Positions 38,001 through 51,054 of a stretch of DNA of 64,000 nucleotides are shown here, in pieces. A program made the translations under genes and the position numbers. The notes under the pieces were generated by a model. That model was not told the DNA's origin. It ran no database searches and saw only the letters and a program-made list of their open reading frames with translations. The stretch is taken from NCBI GenBank assembly GCA_025642075.2, contig JAODUO010000479.1, positions 132,001-196,000 on the forward strand. The letters run 5' to 3'. The number at the start of each line of letters is the position of its first letter. Position 1 is the first letter of the stretch. This DNA comes from Ridgeia piscesae. Lineage: Eukaryota > Annelida > Polychaeta > Sabellida > Siboglinidae.

Positions 38001-41000
38001 GAACGTGTGATGCGACGCTACATGGATCTGGAGGCATGGGTAGCCAGTACTATATTATAAACTATCTTCAAAATCATCCATTCTAAAGGGTGGACCTATT
38101 CCCTGTTATGTAGAGGGGAAACAAATGCATAACTACAAGGTAGCAGCATGTGTATTGCAAGAAATAACTATGAGGTGCAATTTTTAGTGAGGTGGCTTAG
38201 AAAAACAATGAGGTGGCCCACCTCACAATTCCTATGGCAGGGCAAACACTGAATATGTATGCTTCTCCAGTTTCCACACGCCAAATACTTGTACTACATA
38301 TTCCAACATCTGATTGTTTGTGCTACTCCACCAGCCAAATAGTTGTGCTACTCCACCACCTGATTAGTTGTGCTACTCCACCAGCCAAATATTTGTGCTA
38401 CTCCACCATCTGATTATGTGTGCTACTCCACCACCTGATTTTTTGTGCTACTCCACCAGCCAAATATTTGTGCTACTCCACCACCTGATTTTTTATGCTA
38501 CTCCACCAGCCAAATATTTGTGCTACTCCACCACCTGATTGTCTTTGCTACTCCACCAACCAAATAGTTGTGCTACTCCACCATTTGATTATTTGTGCTA
38601 CTCCACCAGCCAAATATTTGTGCTATGCCACCATCTGATTATTTGTGCTACTCCATCAGCCAAATATTTGTGCTACGCCACCAGCCAAATATTTGTGCTA
38701 CTCCACCATCTGATTATCTGTGCTACTCCACCAGCCAAATATTTGTGCTACTCCAGCATCTGATTATTTGTGCTACTCCACCAGCCAAATATTTGTGCTA
38801 CTCCACCACCTGATTATTTTTGCTACTCCACCAGCCAAATATGTGTGCTACTCCACCACCTGATTATGTGTGCTACTGTGCCAGCCATCACGGACAATTA
38901 TAGCAGAATGCAACCCTTATTTATAGTTCACACCTAGCAACCAGCAGATCTGAACCTATAAAACTATGCTCCCTGTCATACTCATAGTCTCATACACACA
39001 TTGTAGCTGGTTATTGTTCAATTTTAATTTTTAAACAATGCATATATTTGTCTGCCATGTTGTGACAGCTTACACCTCATTACAGCATCATTCTGAATAT
39101 AATAAATAAACATCCAGCCATAAAAAACATGCAGTTATGAAACCATTAAAAAGTTAGCTCTTCAAATGACTGTGACATGATTGATATCCCCCCTCACCCC
39201 CTGACCTGACAGTGTCACCAATAGGGAGTGAATCACCCCCCCCCCACCCCCTGACCCGACAGTGTCAGCAATAGGGATTGAATCAACTGAGAAAACCTTG
39301 GTTCAGTGTTTGTTTCACGATACAGCTGTACTAGTAAATCCTACTACAGCTGATAGATACATGCTTGACCTTGACCTTTAACCCTCACAAGTTCATTACT
39401 GTACTAAAAAACACTTATGTAACTAACTAGGTCATTCCATGACAGGTTATTTATAACACTACTACTTGTGTTTGACTTTGAAGCTAGGGATGTTTCAAAC
39501 TGCCTGTGCCTTGCCTAGAACCAACCAGGTCAGCAGCCACCACTATATACTGCTGTAGTAACTTGTTGCAACCCAGTAACTTGCTAATTAACATACTGGG
39601 AAACGTGAGCCACAACCAAGTAAAATGATCCATGAAATATAAATAATTCTGCTTAATTTCAAACAAAACTTACACAGTTCCACATGAGAACTGAGAACCA
39701 ACATAGACAATGAAAATATTGACTTAAGCAAGATACAAGAGCCAGAGTGATAATAACTAATGCAGATTTATAATTAATATAGCATTACAAAATTCTAGGC
39801 ATCATAATTCCCATACCAAAATTATTTCACACAACAACAAATCAGAATCGAGTGGAAGTGCTCAGGATGCATATCTGGGTCAGATATTTCACAAGGCTGG
39901 TTGCAAAATCTCCACGGCAGCATCTATTCACTATACTAAACAGTAGGTCGCTTTGACCTTGACCTGGGTCATCATTTGCCAGGCGTTTCTGCCATAATAA
40001 AACAGTGAACAGAAAGATACCAGCACATGAGTGCACTTGGCGTCTCTGAAGTTATCAGCTAGATGAGTGAGCCTTCAATGAAAACAAGAACACACACAAG
40101 AGTATTAGAGTAAACACTAGCTTGTGCCATTGAAGCACCAACTGGTGTGACTTACTCTAAACAGGCTTTGTTCAATTTACACTCACAGGATTTAATAAAT
40201 CATTGTGAAGTATTCTATAGCTGTGCTGAGGGAGGTCACGATGTTCAAACTACAGCTAAAAACAGTAACTGCACATGGTATGTACCGGACTTCATAAAAA
40301 TAATATACATTTTTAATAGGCAAACAGAAATTTACTGCCTAATTTAACTTTTAAGTTGTCTTTACCATGAAGCACATTTTCTCAATTGGTAGAGTAATGA
40401 GGCTACTAGACAGAGGCACAACTTTATAATACAATCTAAACAACATCGGTAAAGTGCAAAGACTTTAAGAATATTCATTGAATCAAAACAGACCCAAGTT
40501 AATATATTTATTCACCGAAATATAAACTCCAAAGTACTCATATCAGTTATTGTGCAACACAGTAAACACAATTCATGCATTCTGAAGATAAAGTATATGG
40601 TCATCACGTTAGACAGAGCATAACGCATAAAGTCATAACCCATTTCCATTAACAGTGGCAGTGTATTCAATCAAGATCACTATCACATGCTTCGAAGAAT
40701 GGAAAGACGTCCCGACTTTTGGGATTGGTCCAACGACACAACTATAGTAGCACTGGCAGTTTTAACCAGTACTTTCTAAACATTATGGCATGATCCTGTA
40801 AATAGGTGCAAGGAATTAGACTACCAGTTATTAACTACTGATTATGCAAAGGCCTAACTGACTCAAGTATTATCTAAGCTTACATACTGGCATTATGCAA
40901 CAACAATTTAGGTTTCACTGCCATACACTCAGACTGGACTCAGTATACTGTATTGGCAGAATGGAGCCAGAACCACATGGATGGATATATGGGAAAGAAT

Positions 41001-44000
41001 GGTGCAATACAGCCTAGAGCCAAAAACAACAATAATTGTAAAATATTCTTGTGATGAGATGAGTAAAAAAATAGTTGTTATATTAACTTAATCATATAGT
41101 TAATTTATTTTAGTTTAATTTAGAATAAATTGTATTATACAAGTTACAACCACAGTATTATGTATAGTTATTATTTTTATTAACACAGTACATTCCAGCA
41201 GGTGTCACTGTCAGTGATGCATGACAAAATCATAAAAGCAAAATTATATTCTATGTAAAAATATGTACAGGAACACTGCATCAGAATATCTAGATTATAA
41301 TCACAGTGCCTTAAATTAAAATTCAGTCACAGTAATACTGTAGAATAAGAAGACACTGGTCTTATTGTGCATTGTATTACACTGTATTAAGGAATTATTA
41401 TATAAACATACACACACACGCACGCACGCACACACGCACACACACAGGTGGTATATTTAATACACCATTACTGATCATTTTAGATTTAGGTAATTTTAGA
41501 CAGTTTAGCTGGTTTCATTTATGTTTCCTGTCAGAACCATAAAGTCTCATAAAATAAATAAATCACACTTTAATTCTAATCAATTCATACATTATTACTG
41601 ATATTTATTATTACAACTACCGGTATAATTAATGGCTGGCCAGAAATTTACTATAAATCATACACACATCCAAGTGCTCAATGAAACCATCAACTAGAAT
41701 ATTCATTAGGTGGGCGGAAAAGGCAGATCACATTTGATTTCCCAACAGAATCAAGTACCAGGCACTGGTAATATTCACTATCAGTGCTAATAACGCTAAC
41801 ACTAGTAACAGCATGGCACACAACATCACTGTACTCTACATTTTAGTATTAAATATTAGCGGCATAGTTTTAATAAATATTTTTTAACTTGTGGATTTCA
41901 AACTATATATGCAAAATGGAAAACTAATAGCACTGGTTTAGCTGCAGACTGATTCACCAATCATGCAGTTTATTTTGGATGGGTAGAAATGTCAGTGGAT
42001 GCTGGACAGCAGGCCTTTATGCAGGATAAAATTATTGCCAGTCACACAGGTTTTGGTGGACACATGGATGTTAACTGTTAAGCCACTTTACAAGCTTTCA
42101 AATGTGTCTGATGACCTGAAATGGACTACAAACACACATGTGACACCATTTCTACTCACTTTCAAGGCATAACAAACATTAACAATATCTATGGTTTTGG
42201 AAGACCTTTTCTGCTGCTTCATTTTTTTACCTGCCCCCCACCCGTCCACCCATATTTCTACCCGTCTACATTGGTTTTTCCCCCATCCAAATGACGAGTG
42301 GATGGGTCTCTGCATAGAACTATGCTGTACAGTAATAAACATGTAAATACAAATTTCAAGAGCAAAACAAACTTTGTTCATATACCACGGTATATGTTGT
42401 CAATTATGTATGCATGGATTATTGTGTATTATGGATATGTATGTATACACTCCTGGACCAAGCTTCTATGCATTGTGGGAGTTCACGCACTGATACACGT
42501 GTTTACCTTGACATTTTTGGACTGACAAAATGTTGTCCTACACAAAGACCTGAATAGCTGCACTATGGCCTCAACACTAAATGCCTGAAGTATTACACTA
42601 AACTGAATTCCTGGACTCAAACACACAAAGAATGCATTCAGAGTGTGACTACAGCTGCACTGTCACTGTTGAATGGCACCAATACATACAACCATTAATT
42701 TTGTATTGGAAATTTGGTTCAGTTCAGTCTAGCAGACTCCTACTATGCTCATATCTAGGAGTCCACAGAAGAAATATGGGATGTGAATCTGCAATTTTTA
42801 AACAAATCAAACAATAACTTAAACTTTACAAAATCACAGAATGTTGTTGCATTTCTTCAGCTTTCCTAAAATGTACTCCACCTTCCAAGTACAATAACGT
42901 AATGTCATATTTAATTCGCTCTAACCTCTTGTGCACATATACTTCTCATATCAACATTTTGACCAATCACAAGTGAAGACGCAGTGAACATGCAGTTCTT
43001 AACCTAAAATGGCTGCACCGATCCTACCGGGGTAGATCAGAAATCAGCGTTCAGTGCTTACAAGTACTTTTTAACTACCAAATACAATGAGTATCGGACT
43101 CATGGACAATTGGACATCCTTAAAATTGAAGCCCAATATAGCATGTACCATCACTATATGGTTTACGCAGCTACACTGAATTTTTTTCCAAAAGCAAGAC
43201 AATATGAGAAAGAACTTTTTACAACTGATGACTTACATATGGCACATCTTTCGCAGCGCAGGGCCACGCCACATTTTTTAGTTTTCTCACTAGGACCCCT
43301 TGCTTTATGCTACACGTGCAACAACATGCCATTCTGAAATAGTTTTGCATGTTTACCACAGACTTCTTACAACTGTGTTCACCTAGTCTAGCCCCTGAGG
43401 TCCCTGGTACATAGTTTCCATCTTTCCGTACACCTTTGCCAGGGGACCAGGTTATTTTGACAAATAGGTTGATGAAGATTTGTTAGCACTCAGCACGGCC
43501 ACCTGTGTGTGAACTTGTGGGGCAATTACACTGAATATATTATATGGGGAAATTCTAAACTAAATGGTACCCTACTTTGTTAATAAATATTATAATTACA
43601 TAAAAAAAAATCTGTTTTGGTCAGATCTACAAAGATTTAACAGATTAGCCTAATTATTCATGTCTGCTCAATTTATTCAAGAACACAGTGTAAAATATTT
43701 CTGTACCCAACGTAGTATTGCTGCGTATACCATGTGTCATTAACCAAGCAGCCAATATCAATGTAAACAATCATGTAATCCAAGAAGATAATTTGGATTA
43801 CTCCCCAGGTAAGAAAACATGCCGAGACAGTTCCTAACTTCTAAGACTCCATTCATGTCTTGTCATACCTCTACAATGTGGAGTGGTGAAAACATGGAAT
43901 TGGCATAAAAAATATTTTTAAATGTGTCAAGCTAAAAGACCAGATGATATTTATGTTCCGAGTTGAGAATGACTGCAGTGTTTTAGTTTTCACATATACT

Positions 44001-44626
44001 TATATATTATCTGTCACTGACACTGACAAACTGCCATACCAACAAATCTGACGCTCTGTCACTGACACTGGCCGAGTGACCTGGTCTATTGTAATCATGC
44101 CTGATATAAAGTACGTAGCAGTAATGTTTTTATTAGCCATTCTTACAGAACCAACGAACTGCACGTTATTCTATTCGTTAGATTTCTTTGCGGTTACCTG
44201 AAAGATCGGCTGCGTGCTGAACTGCACGGCTTCTTCTGACTAATTCTACTGGTGGCTGTAGCCTGAGTAGGCTCCGGCATCTACACTACAGTCTACACAG
44301 CTCGGCCTCAAGTCAAGGCCAAGCGACAATGTCGAATATCGTAGACTCACGTAATTTTTTAGTTCCTCTTCGCTGTCTGGTTGTATCAGCTGCCTTTCGT
44401 ATTCGTATCGTGTCACCTTTCGCATAAGTATGACCCTTTCCAGCTTAAAGTCCCTCTCGGGAAGGATTTCCTTCGTACTGACATTCGTCCGCGAGAACGG
44501 TTGTTTTGATTTGATCAGATGGCTTTGCCTTTGCACGTGTAATAGCCGCTTCGACCGGCAGTTAACTACAGAGAAATTCCGTATTATACACGCACAATTT
44601 CGTAACCGGTGGCATCCGAGTAGCAT
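32070..44626 (-). CDS. NADK2: NAD kinase 2, mitochondrial, complete nine-exon gene
   Basis: Phosphorylates NAD+ to NADP+ in the mitochondrion. Exons in order: 44626-44351, 37760-37672, 37342-37172, 36613-36530, 35817-35587, 34750-34599, 34192-34052, 33840-33801, 32205-32070. They sum to 1,320 nt (439 aa; the human protein is about 442). The N-terminus has many Arg/Lys/Ser and few acidic residues, fitting a transit peptide. Kinase landmarks are GGDG at 151-154, VIGINTDP near 170, the LNEVFIGES segment around 272 and TGTGS at 309-313; the tail is a VIDGGVSFQFNDGA segment. The exon 9 acceptor at 32205 was chosen over a nearer-consensus AG at about 32225 because only it restores phase and the conserved spacing to the WD motif. 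Oddity: the family GGDGT is GGDGM here. No CDS overlaps; the promoter side faces the repeat-rich gap. Confidence 0.95.
32206..37671 (-). other. NADK2 introns 2-8
   Basis: AT-rich introns between the eight downstream exons. A short direct duplication of TTTTGTGTCACAAAACATGCG type occurs near 32700-32750. No transposon recognised. Confidence 0.5.
37761..44350 (-). other. NADK2 intron 1 (about 6.6 kb)
   Basis: Besides the 25-bp array at 38279-38886, it holds a two-copy direct repeat at about 39187-39285 (ACCCCCTGACC-GACAGTGTCA twice) with a C-run, and a short CA/CGCA microsatellite at about 41408-41447. The rest is AT-rich with no recognisable gene. Confidence 0.5.
38279..38886 (+). repeat. 25-bp tandem array in NADK2 intron 1
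   Basis: About 24 units sharing TGTGCTACTCCACCA, with two alternating tails, GCCAAATATT and CCTGATTATT, so the true period is often 50 bp. It lies about 520 bp upstream (in transcription) of the exon 2 acceptor. Neither tail matches the NADK2 exon 1 donor or exon 2 acceptor. Confidence 0.92.
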
Positions 44627-44639
44627 GGTGTCCTTCCGT

Positions 44640-44960
44640 CATTAACACTGTACTGACAACTGAATCATTTTGTTCCGTAAACGTAATATAAAGCCAGACG
44701 TAGTCGTATGAATCGTCCTCCGCCTCCTCGACATCCGCTTGACTGTTCGACTAAACCTGCGTGGTAGAGTACGACGCGCGAATGACGCCAGTGGGCGTCA
44801 TCATTATTATGGCTTTGAGAAAAACACGGCGCAAAACATTATCGATTGCCGGTACTTTTTCCTGTACACGTACCACGCCGTACGGAAAGTCACAGGCCGT
44901 GTACGCGTTCCTGCGATCACGTACGCACATGGATGCGGCTGCGCCTAGAATATGACACGG
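44640..44960. promoter_or_regulatory. CpG-richer region upstream of NADK2
   Basis: Directly upstream of the NADK2 ATG (minus strand). It is locally enriched in CpG (for example TACGACGCGCGAATGACGCC and ACACGGCGCAAAAC) against an otherwise AT-rich background, as expected for a housekeeping promoter. No specific factor site is claimed. Confidence 0.3.
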
Positions 44961-45405
44961 CGCTAATTTTGCTCAACCAGCGTCTCCAGCCTTGTGGCAC
45001 TAATACGTTTACCTATGCGCATTGACCTTGCCGACGATTTCTTGCCACCGGTAGGCCTAACCATAGGGGCTATGTTTCGTTTAGCATAGAGAATGCCCAG
45101 ACAGTTTTAACTCTGGAATATGCCTTACAATTATTACTTTCTTTCACTTTTTTCTAATTAAGCACACGTATACTAAGGTTAGTACCATTGCATGAGCATA
45201 TATATATTAAATAAACTGAATAGCCATGTATGGGCCTATAGTTCGTCAAGGCAAACACATTTAGGCCCTGGAACTAACAATACATGTATCTTATTTTGCT
45301 GCAACATATTATTCTACGGATTCGCAGCCCATCTTTTCACATTTACCAGGTAACTTAAAAAAAACAACGAATAATGTTTATTCATATATATTCATAGAAT
45401 ACATT

Positions 45406-45506
<101 letters not shown>

Positions 45507-46061
45507 ATGATTATGCAGCGGCGAAAATTATAAGCTTGATAACAATCCAACCACTTTTAATTGATACATGCAGGCTCTACGGCGCTTTCTTGTCATCATC
45601 CCGTTACTCAATCTACCTGTCAATGTCTACCTGTCAAATCGGCACATGCCACTGCATGTAACTATAGGCCTAATTAAATAGGTCAATTTAGACGTATCGA
45701 ACTCAGCCAATGGTCATACGAAGGAGTCATAAAATTAATAATACGGAAATATATGTGCATTTTTCATAGTTTTCATACATTGAATGATTATGTATGTGTC
45801 CGCAATGTTAGCAAAGTTATAAACTAGATTAGTCACAAAGGCGGTTTACGCGAACGATTTGTGTCCTACTTAATCGGATGACACCGTCTTGCAAGAATAT
45901 GCATCGTTTATACGAGTGACTTGTCAGTAGACCCTGCGACCTAGCTCTCGCCTTGTCGCGCAAGAGCTTGTTGCTGCACAAAATTGGCCTCGGTCACAAA
46001 TGTCGCGACGACCGATTATTGGACCGCGATACTACACATTAGTGACATTACAAAGCGGGCA

Positions 46062-46130
46062 CACTTTGTAATGCACACTGGTGATTGTAGTTGGGACCTT
46101 GCACGTGGGAGTATCTGTGTCATCATTTCC
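46062..46130. repeat. Dispersed repeat family A, tail-only copy
   Basis: Contains TTTGTAATGCACACTGGTGA, TTGTAGTTGGGACCTTGCA and AGTATCTGTGTCATC, as at 46663-46725, about 600 bp away in the same orientation. Confidence 0.75.
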
Positions 46131-46544
46131 TACTAATCTTGATGAGATCTGTTATTGACAATTTCACAGCGTATTTACCCTCCATAGACAGAAGTTCTGT
46201 GAAAAAGTCGTGAACTTTTAATACCTCAGGCTCCCACAAACTTCTTTCAAACCTTACATGCACCCCTCCATTTCTGCTTGAACCACCCACGGATTGCCCG
46301 TGATTACATCACCAAGCAAACTGACAACTGTATTAATACGCAGAAATGCACCGACTGACAGCTGTCGTGATTTGACGGCTCTGATGCCACGCTGCACGAA
46401 AACATCATTTGTAATCACTCCACACTACATAATTTATGTGCTCACCGAAATCCAGACAACCTACATAATGCTGCTTTTAAAACGTACTCTTTGGTCGCAC
46501 GGGGAATGGCGGATGAGCACCTTATTGTGGTCTTACATCATCTA

Positions 46545-46730
46545 GCTACATCAAGAACAAATTCTACTTCCCTCGAGGCCCTAAAACGATCCAACTGCTT
46601 CCCAGATAATGCCCACCCAAATAATCAAACAGCACCAAGACAAGAGGCATATCAAACGCACTCTTTGTAATGCACACTGGTGATTGTAGTTGGGACCTTG
46701 CAGGTGTGAGTATCTGTGTCATCCCTAGGC
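46545..46730. repeat. Dispersed repeat family A, copy 1
   Basis: Shares a near-identical block (CTCGAGGCCCTAAAACGATC, then CCAACTGCTTCCCAGAT and CCCACCCAAATAATCAAACA) with 48596-48720. Its second half (TTTGTAATGCACACTGGTGA onwards) is shared with 46070-46130. It is an unclassified, probably transposon-derived, interspersed repeat. Confidence 0.75.
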
Positions 46731-47039
46731 CACACACAGTTCTAGGCCATAGAATAAACAGATGACTGCATGATTGATTGACACTGAGCAGTTCTTTTTT
46801 AAGCCGGTGCGAACAGTTATTTACACCGGGATAACATCGACCGAGTACCGCCGGGCAGACACAGCCGGGCACAACGTCTGGATCCTTCCTGTACAACTAC
46901 CGGCTGTACGACTACCGGTCGTCGGTGACGAGAGAGGTTTCTTTGCGCTCAATGGTCTAATGTCACAGCACTGGCTGCGGTGCTCTAAGTATTAGCATCG
47001 TACTCCTCGCTGATGTGAACCGGTTGCTTCGTCGACGAA

Positions 47040-47480
47040 GTGACAAAAGGCAAGAGAGAAGAAGGAACGGAAGAAGAACGAAACAATTTAAAGATCACAA
47101 ACAACAACACAAAAGAGAGAAACAAAGAGGATGTGAACAACGAATATGAGTAGGATACAAGGAATACACGAAGGAGGAGAACCAGGAAGAAAAGAGGAGA
47201 GAATGAAGAGGAGAGAAGGAGGGGATAAGAATAAGAACACAAAGGAGAAGAGTCGGAGACTGTATGAAAAATAATGTGGATAAGAAGAAGGAGGACAATA
47301 AAGACTGAAGAGACGAAGAAGTAGGTGAATGTGATTGAATATAAAAAAGAAGAGAATTGGGAGAAGAAGACGGGGTAGAAGTATGTTGACGATAATACGA
47401 AGGATGAGAAGAAGATTGGAGAGAAGAAAATGAATGATGAACAAAATTTAGATAATGAGAAAAGAATGAGGTGGATAAAA
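47040..47480 (+). repeat. Polypurine (GA-rich) tract
   Basis: About 440 bp in which the plus strand is overwhelmingly A/G (AGAAGAAGGA, GAGGAGAGAAGG and similar), without a fixed period. Such tracts can form triplex DNA; no function is claimed. Confidence 0.8.
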
Positions 47481-48388
47481 AAGAAGGCTGAACAGGACTA
47501 AAGAATGTTTTTTGGGTATACTAATGATACGAATTCTGGTTAATTAAATAATTGTATGAATTCAGCTTGTATTGATGAAGACATTGTCTGCGGATTTTCT
47601 GACGCTGGTCAGGGTGGACGATAGCAAAACCCAATACAGGGAAGGCATTGCAAGAAGTGGATAACATTGTCAAAAATAATAAACTTCGAATGAATCTAGA
47701 GACAACCGAGGTGATGTGGGACGTGCTGTTGGGGGCACTTGAGGTTTTCGGGATATGTTTCTCCAGCGCTCTCACGATGCTCCCAACTGCTGTCCTCCGG
47801 TTGCTCCCTAAGACTCTCCGCACTAAACCCTTCACCTACGCCTCCACGTGGCACTGTTACCTGCTCCCATTCCCTTTGGGCTCACCAGAATCCTATATTA
47901 AAACCCTGTATATTAAAATTATCTTTCAATCAGACTATACCTTACAATTTCCCATAGACGGCCCAAGATTGACATATACCCCTAAATCGTGCCCGCATTG
48001 TGCTAGCGTTACCATAACGTGCCCCCAGTCCATTTTCATGTGTTAGTCTGAGACGCGAATTATTTCAAATTGAACTTTTTTTAACAGCACCCCTTCCGAT
48101 GCCATACGCCGAGCCGATAGATGCAGTGCATGTTTTTTAAAGCCTGGGTTCGTGGTTTTATCGAGCCTCGTGATGGTGCAACTGGAAGTACTGCAGTGCA
48201 CAACCTTTACTACGCTGTCTGGATCCGCTACTAAAAGCTACTACTTCTAACTGAAGAGGAGTTTGTAACTGCATCAGCGGGCTGTGTATGTACTACGCAA
48301 AGAGTGAGGGAATAGCTGAACTCAGAAGAGCTAAAAGAACTCGTGACGTACGCCACTTTTTGAGTGCCTTGCCACACAAGTCGGTGCA

Positions 48389-48480
48389 TGGGACTCATTC
48401 GGAATCCCGTCTATACCGGCCAGTTCACGAATACGGCCGATTTACGGAGGGATTACGAGCCCATCGAGCAAATTGGGTGG
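48389..48480. repeat. Dispersed repeat family B, copy 1
   Basis: Shares GTCTATACC, CAGTTCACGAATACGG, CGATT-ACGGAGGGATTA and CCCATCGA with 52040-52125, same orientation, at about 85-90% identity by eye. Family unknown. Confidence 0.7.
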
Positions 48481-48595
48481 AGAGACCCATGCCCCCTGGA
48501 TCCGCCAACGCCCCCTGGGGCTCACAAAAAATTGCCAACTGAAGCCTACAAATAGCTGTCAGCACTAGACATGGCACCGACCGGTGGAGCCGCAG

Positions 48596-48720
48596 CCATT
48601 TAGCTGCATCAAGAACAAGTTACACTACCCTCGAGGCCCTAAAACGATCCAACTGCTTCCCAGATGATGCCCACCCAAATAATCAAACAGCACCAAAACA
48701 AGGGGCACATCCAACGCCCC
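48596..48720. repeat. Dispersed repeat family A, copy 2
   Basis: Second copy of the block at 46545-46640, differing at roughly one base in ten, and lacking the TTTGTAATGCACACTGG extension. No coding similarity recognised. Confidence 0.75.
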
Positions 48721-49409
48721 CGAATCCACGTGGCATACTAACACTTGAAAAGTGTACATATTCGTTTAGTTTATGCATATCTTTTTACCAAGTATTCCTT
48801 CAAAAGTGTACTTATTAATTAAAAGAATTAAACTAAAATACTCTCAAAGAAAAAAAACCGGGAGAATTAATCACGATAGCTAAACCATGTGTAAACATAC
48901 AAGCGTAAATAAACATATATATCAAATACAAGACCAGGGTTGTAGGTGAACTTGTAGATCAGGTTAAATGTTTATAAAACATGGAATCATATACATAATT
49001 ATACAGTAATCAATATTGGCAAAAACACGCTCCCAAAGAACAAAAACGGGACAATAAAAATGCAGTCATTACTTTTCTAGGAATATAATTTACCCTCACT
49101 AAATCTGCGCTTCGTTATTAGTAAATGTATACGCAATATTGGAGGGATAGCATAGCCAACTACTAATGTTCAAGCTAGCCTTAGCAATTGGCGATGCCTG
49201 TTTTGGATAGGCCTACCAGGTATATACCAATTGATAAATTGACAAAAAAATGAAAAAACCCAGACTATAGCCGTTTTGCTGCCAATAATCTGGTATCGAT
49301 GCGATGCAACTTGAAAAGAGCACTGAACAATTATTAATAACGCAATGCGTGCTAAGGCGTGTAACTTGTCAGAGACCATGCCGACTGTCACGTACGAGAC
49401 ATCCTGTAG

Positions 49410-49643
49410 GACGCGAATGCCTTATGTTTACGGGTTACCAACGACAACGCTAAACACGCATTATTATGTTTTCATGTCGTGTCATTAACAACGTGTAAAT
49501 TGTGTTTGGGTGACAGCATTTCGACAGGTGCGTCTGATTATAACGCGGCTCTGTGCGCGGATAATGAAACGACGCTGACGCATATATTGACAAGGTGTGG
49601 CATATTGAAACGACGACTAGACATACGTAAATCGATTGTATAA
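49410..49643 (+). pseudogene. Probable C-terminal tail of a non-LTR retrotransposon ORF
   Basis: A 77-codon open stretch between stops, with Cys/His spacing typical of the end of LINE reverse transcriptase ORFs: CKLC, then LCADNETTLTHILTRC (C-x8-H-x4-C), then GILKRRLDIRKSIV and a stop. No start codon context or upstream RT domain was found, so it is a truncated fragment. The last codons coincide with the left arm of the palindrome at 49612. The assignment rests on the motif only. Confidence 0.4.
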
Positions 49644-49674
49644 TATACAATCGATTTACGTATGTCTAGTCGTC
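49612..49674. repeat. Perfect 30-bp inverted repeat with 3-nt centre
   Basis: The left arm 49612-49641 and right arm 49645-49674 are exact reverse complements around AAT. Arm landmarks are GACGACTAGACATACG at the outer end and TCGATTGTAT inside. Homology stops sharply at both outer ends. Confidence 0.97.
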
Positions 49675-50133
49675 ATTATACAGTACGAATATCACTTTAT
49701 TGAAATAAATCACATTCAAAATGTGGATAACTTAGGTCTATGTAACAATAAATCATACAACTATCTTTAGGCAATTTTCACAAACAAAATGTCAGAGTAA
49801 TTCAAAGTTGTTAGCGATGTATTAAGATAACCATCTAGAAACCCGAGACGACCCCTTACATTGGATCGGCCTGCGGTTAGTCGGCCTATGGTTAATTTCG
49901 CAATGCCCGCGTCTCTGAAAACGACGGTGACGCGAGTGAAATTTGACACTTGTCTGCACCTATTCACCTTTGTCACGTAGACAATGTACGGGGTTATACT
50001 GTCGCAAGGAAACCGCTAGACTCAGCAATGATGTGGTCGATTCAGCCAGCCATACAGCCATTGGTTGTGGCAGTGGCGTCTGTTTATTCGTCTGTCTGTC
50101 TGGCTGCGCGTCTGTCTATCTCTGTCTGCGCGT

Positions 50134-50278
<145 letters not shown>

Positions 50279-50819
50279 TGTCACCCGACCCCACTCCATG
50301 GACGGTCCATCAAATACTTAACACAGGCCCCAGCGACGTCAGTTGGGAGACATACGATCCCCCCCATCCATCGAGTATACGGAGTCAGTGATCGTTTACA
50401 GTGACGTCACGGTCCGCCCCCATATTTACCGAGTGTGTGACGCGCGGCGCACGCGTTGCATGTTGATCAGCGTGTGTGTTTAGTCGCACCCGGGAATTCC
50501 TGGTGCATGTTGGCATGGGAATCCGGGATGATTGGCAGCAACAACGTGGGCGGGGCGGTTTAGTTGTTTACCGCTGTGGACAGCGGGTCAATTAAAGCCT
50601 ATGTATACCATCTCGCCATCATCTAGACTATAGGCATAGCGGATCTGTATATTTGTATATACACCAAGTCCACAATGGACAATGGAAGTCCACAATGGAC
50701 GAAATACAGGAGTTTATACATGACATAAGATGCATAGTGTGTAGTTAATCGGTCGCTAGTTTGTGTGTTTATTGTCCCCCAAAACCAAGGGAACGTCTGG
50801 TCAAATTACTCATCACTGA

Positions 50820-50820
50820 A

Positions 50821-50856
<36 letters not shown>

Positions 50857-50878
50857 CGGACGCACGCACGCATGTGAC

Positions 50879-50921
<43 letters not shown>

Positions 50922-51054
50922 CTACCGCGCGCGCGCGCGGCTGGTGTGGTATAGTGTATAGTGTGTGTATTGATATGTGTGTGTGTGCATACACATACGC
51001 ACGCACGCACGCAAACGGAAGGATACAACCCCACACGCACGCACGCATACACAC
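50820..51054. repeat. Compound CGCA / CA / CG microsatellites
   Basis: (CGCA)n at 50820-50870, (CA)n at 50881-50920, a GCGCGCGCGCGG run near 50931, and further CGCA units at 51000-51045. All frames through it are artefacts. Confidence 0.95.

Noticed and set aside
46985..47444. Ser/Leu-rich hydrophobic frames resembling membrane proteins
   Set aside because: Complement of a polypurine tract; composition alone explains them, and several frames are open at once.
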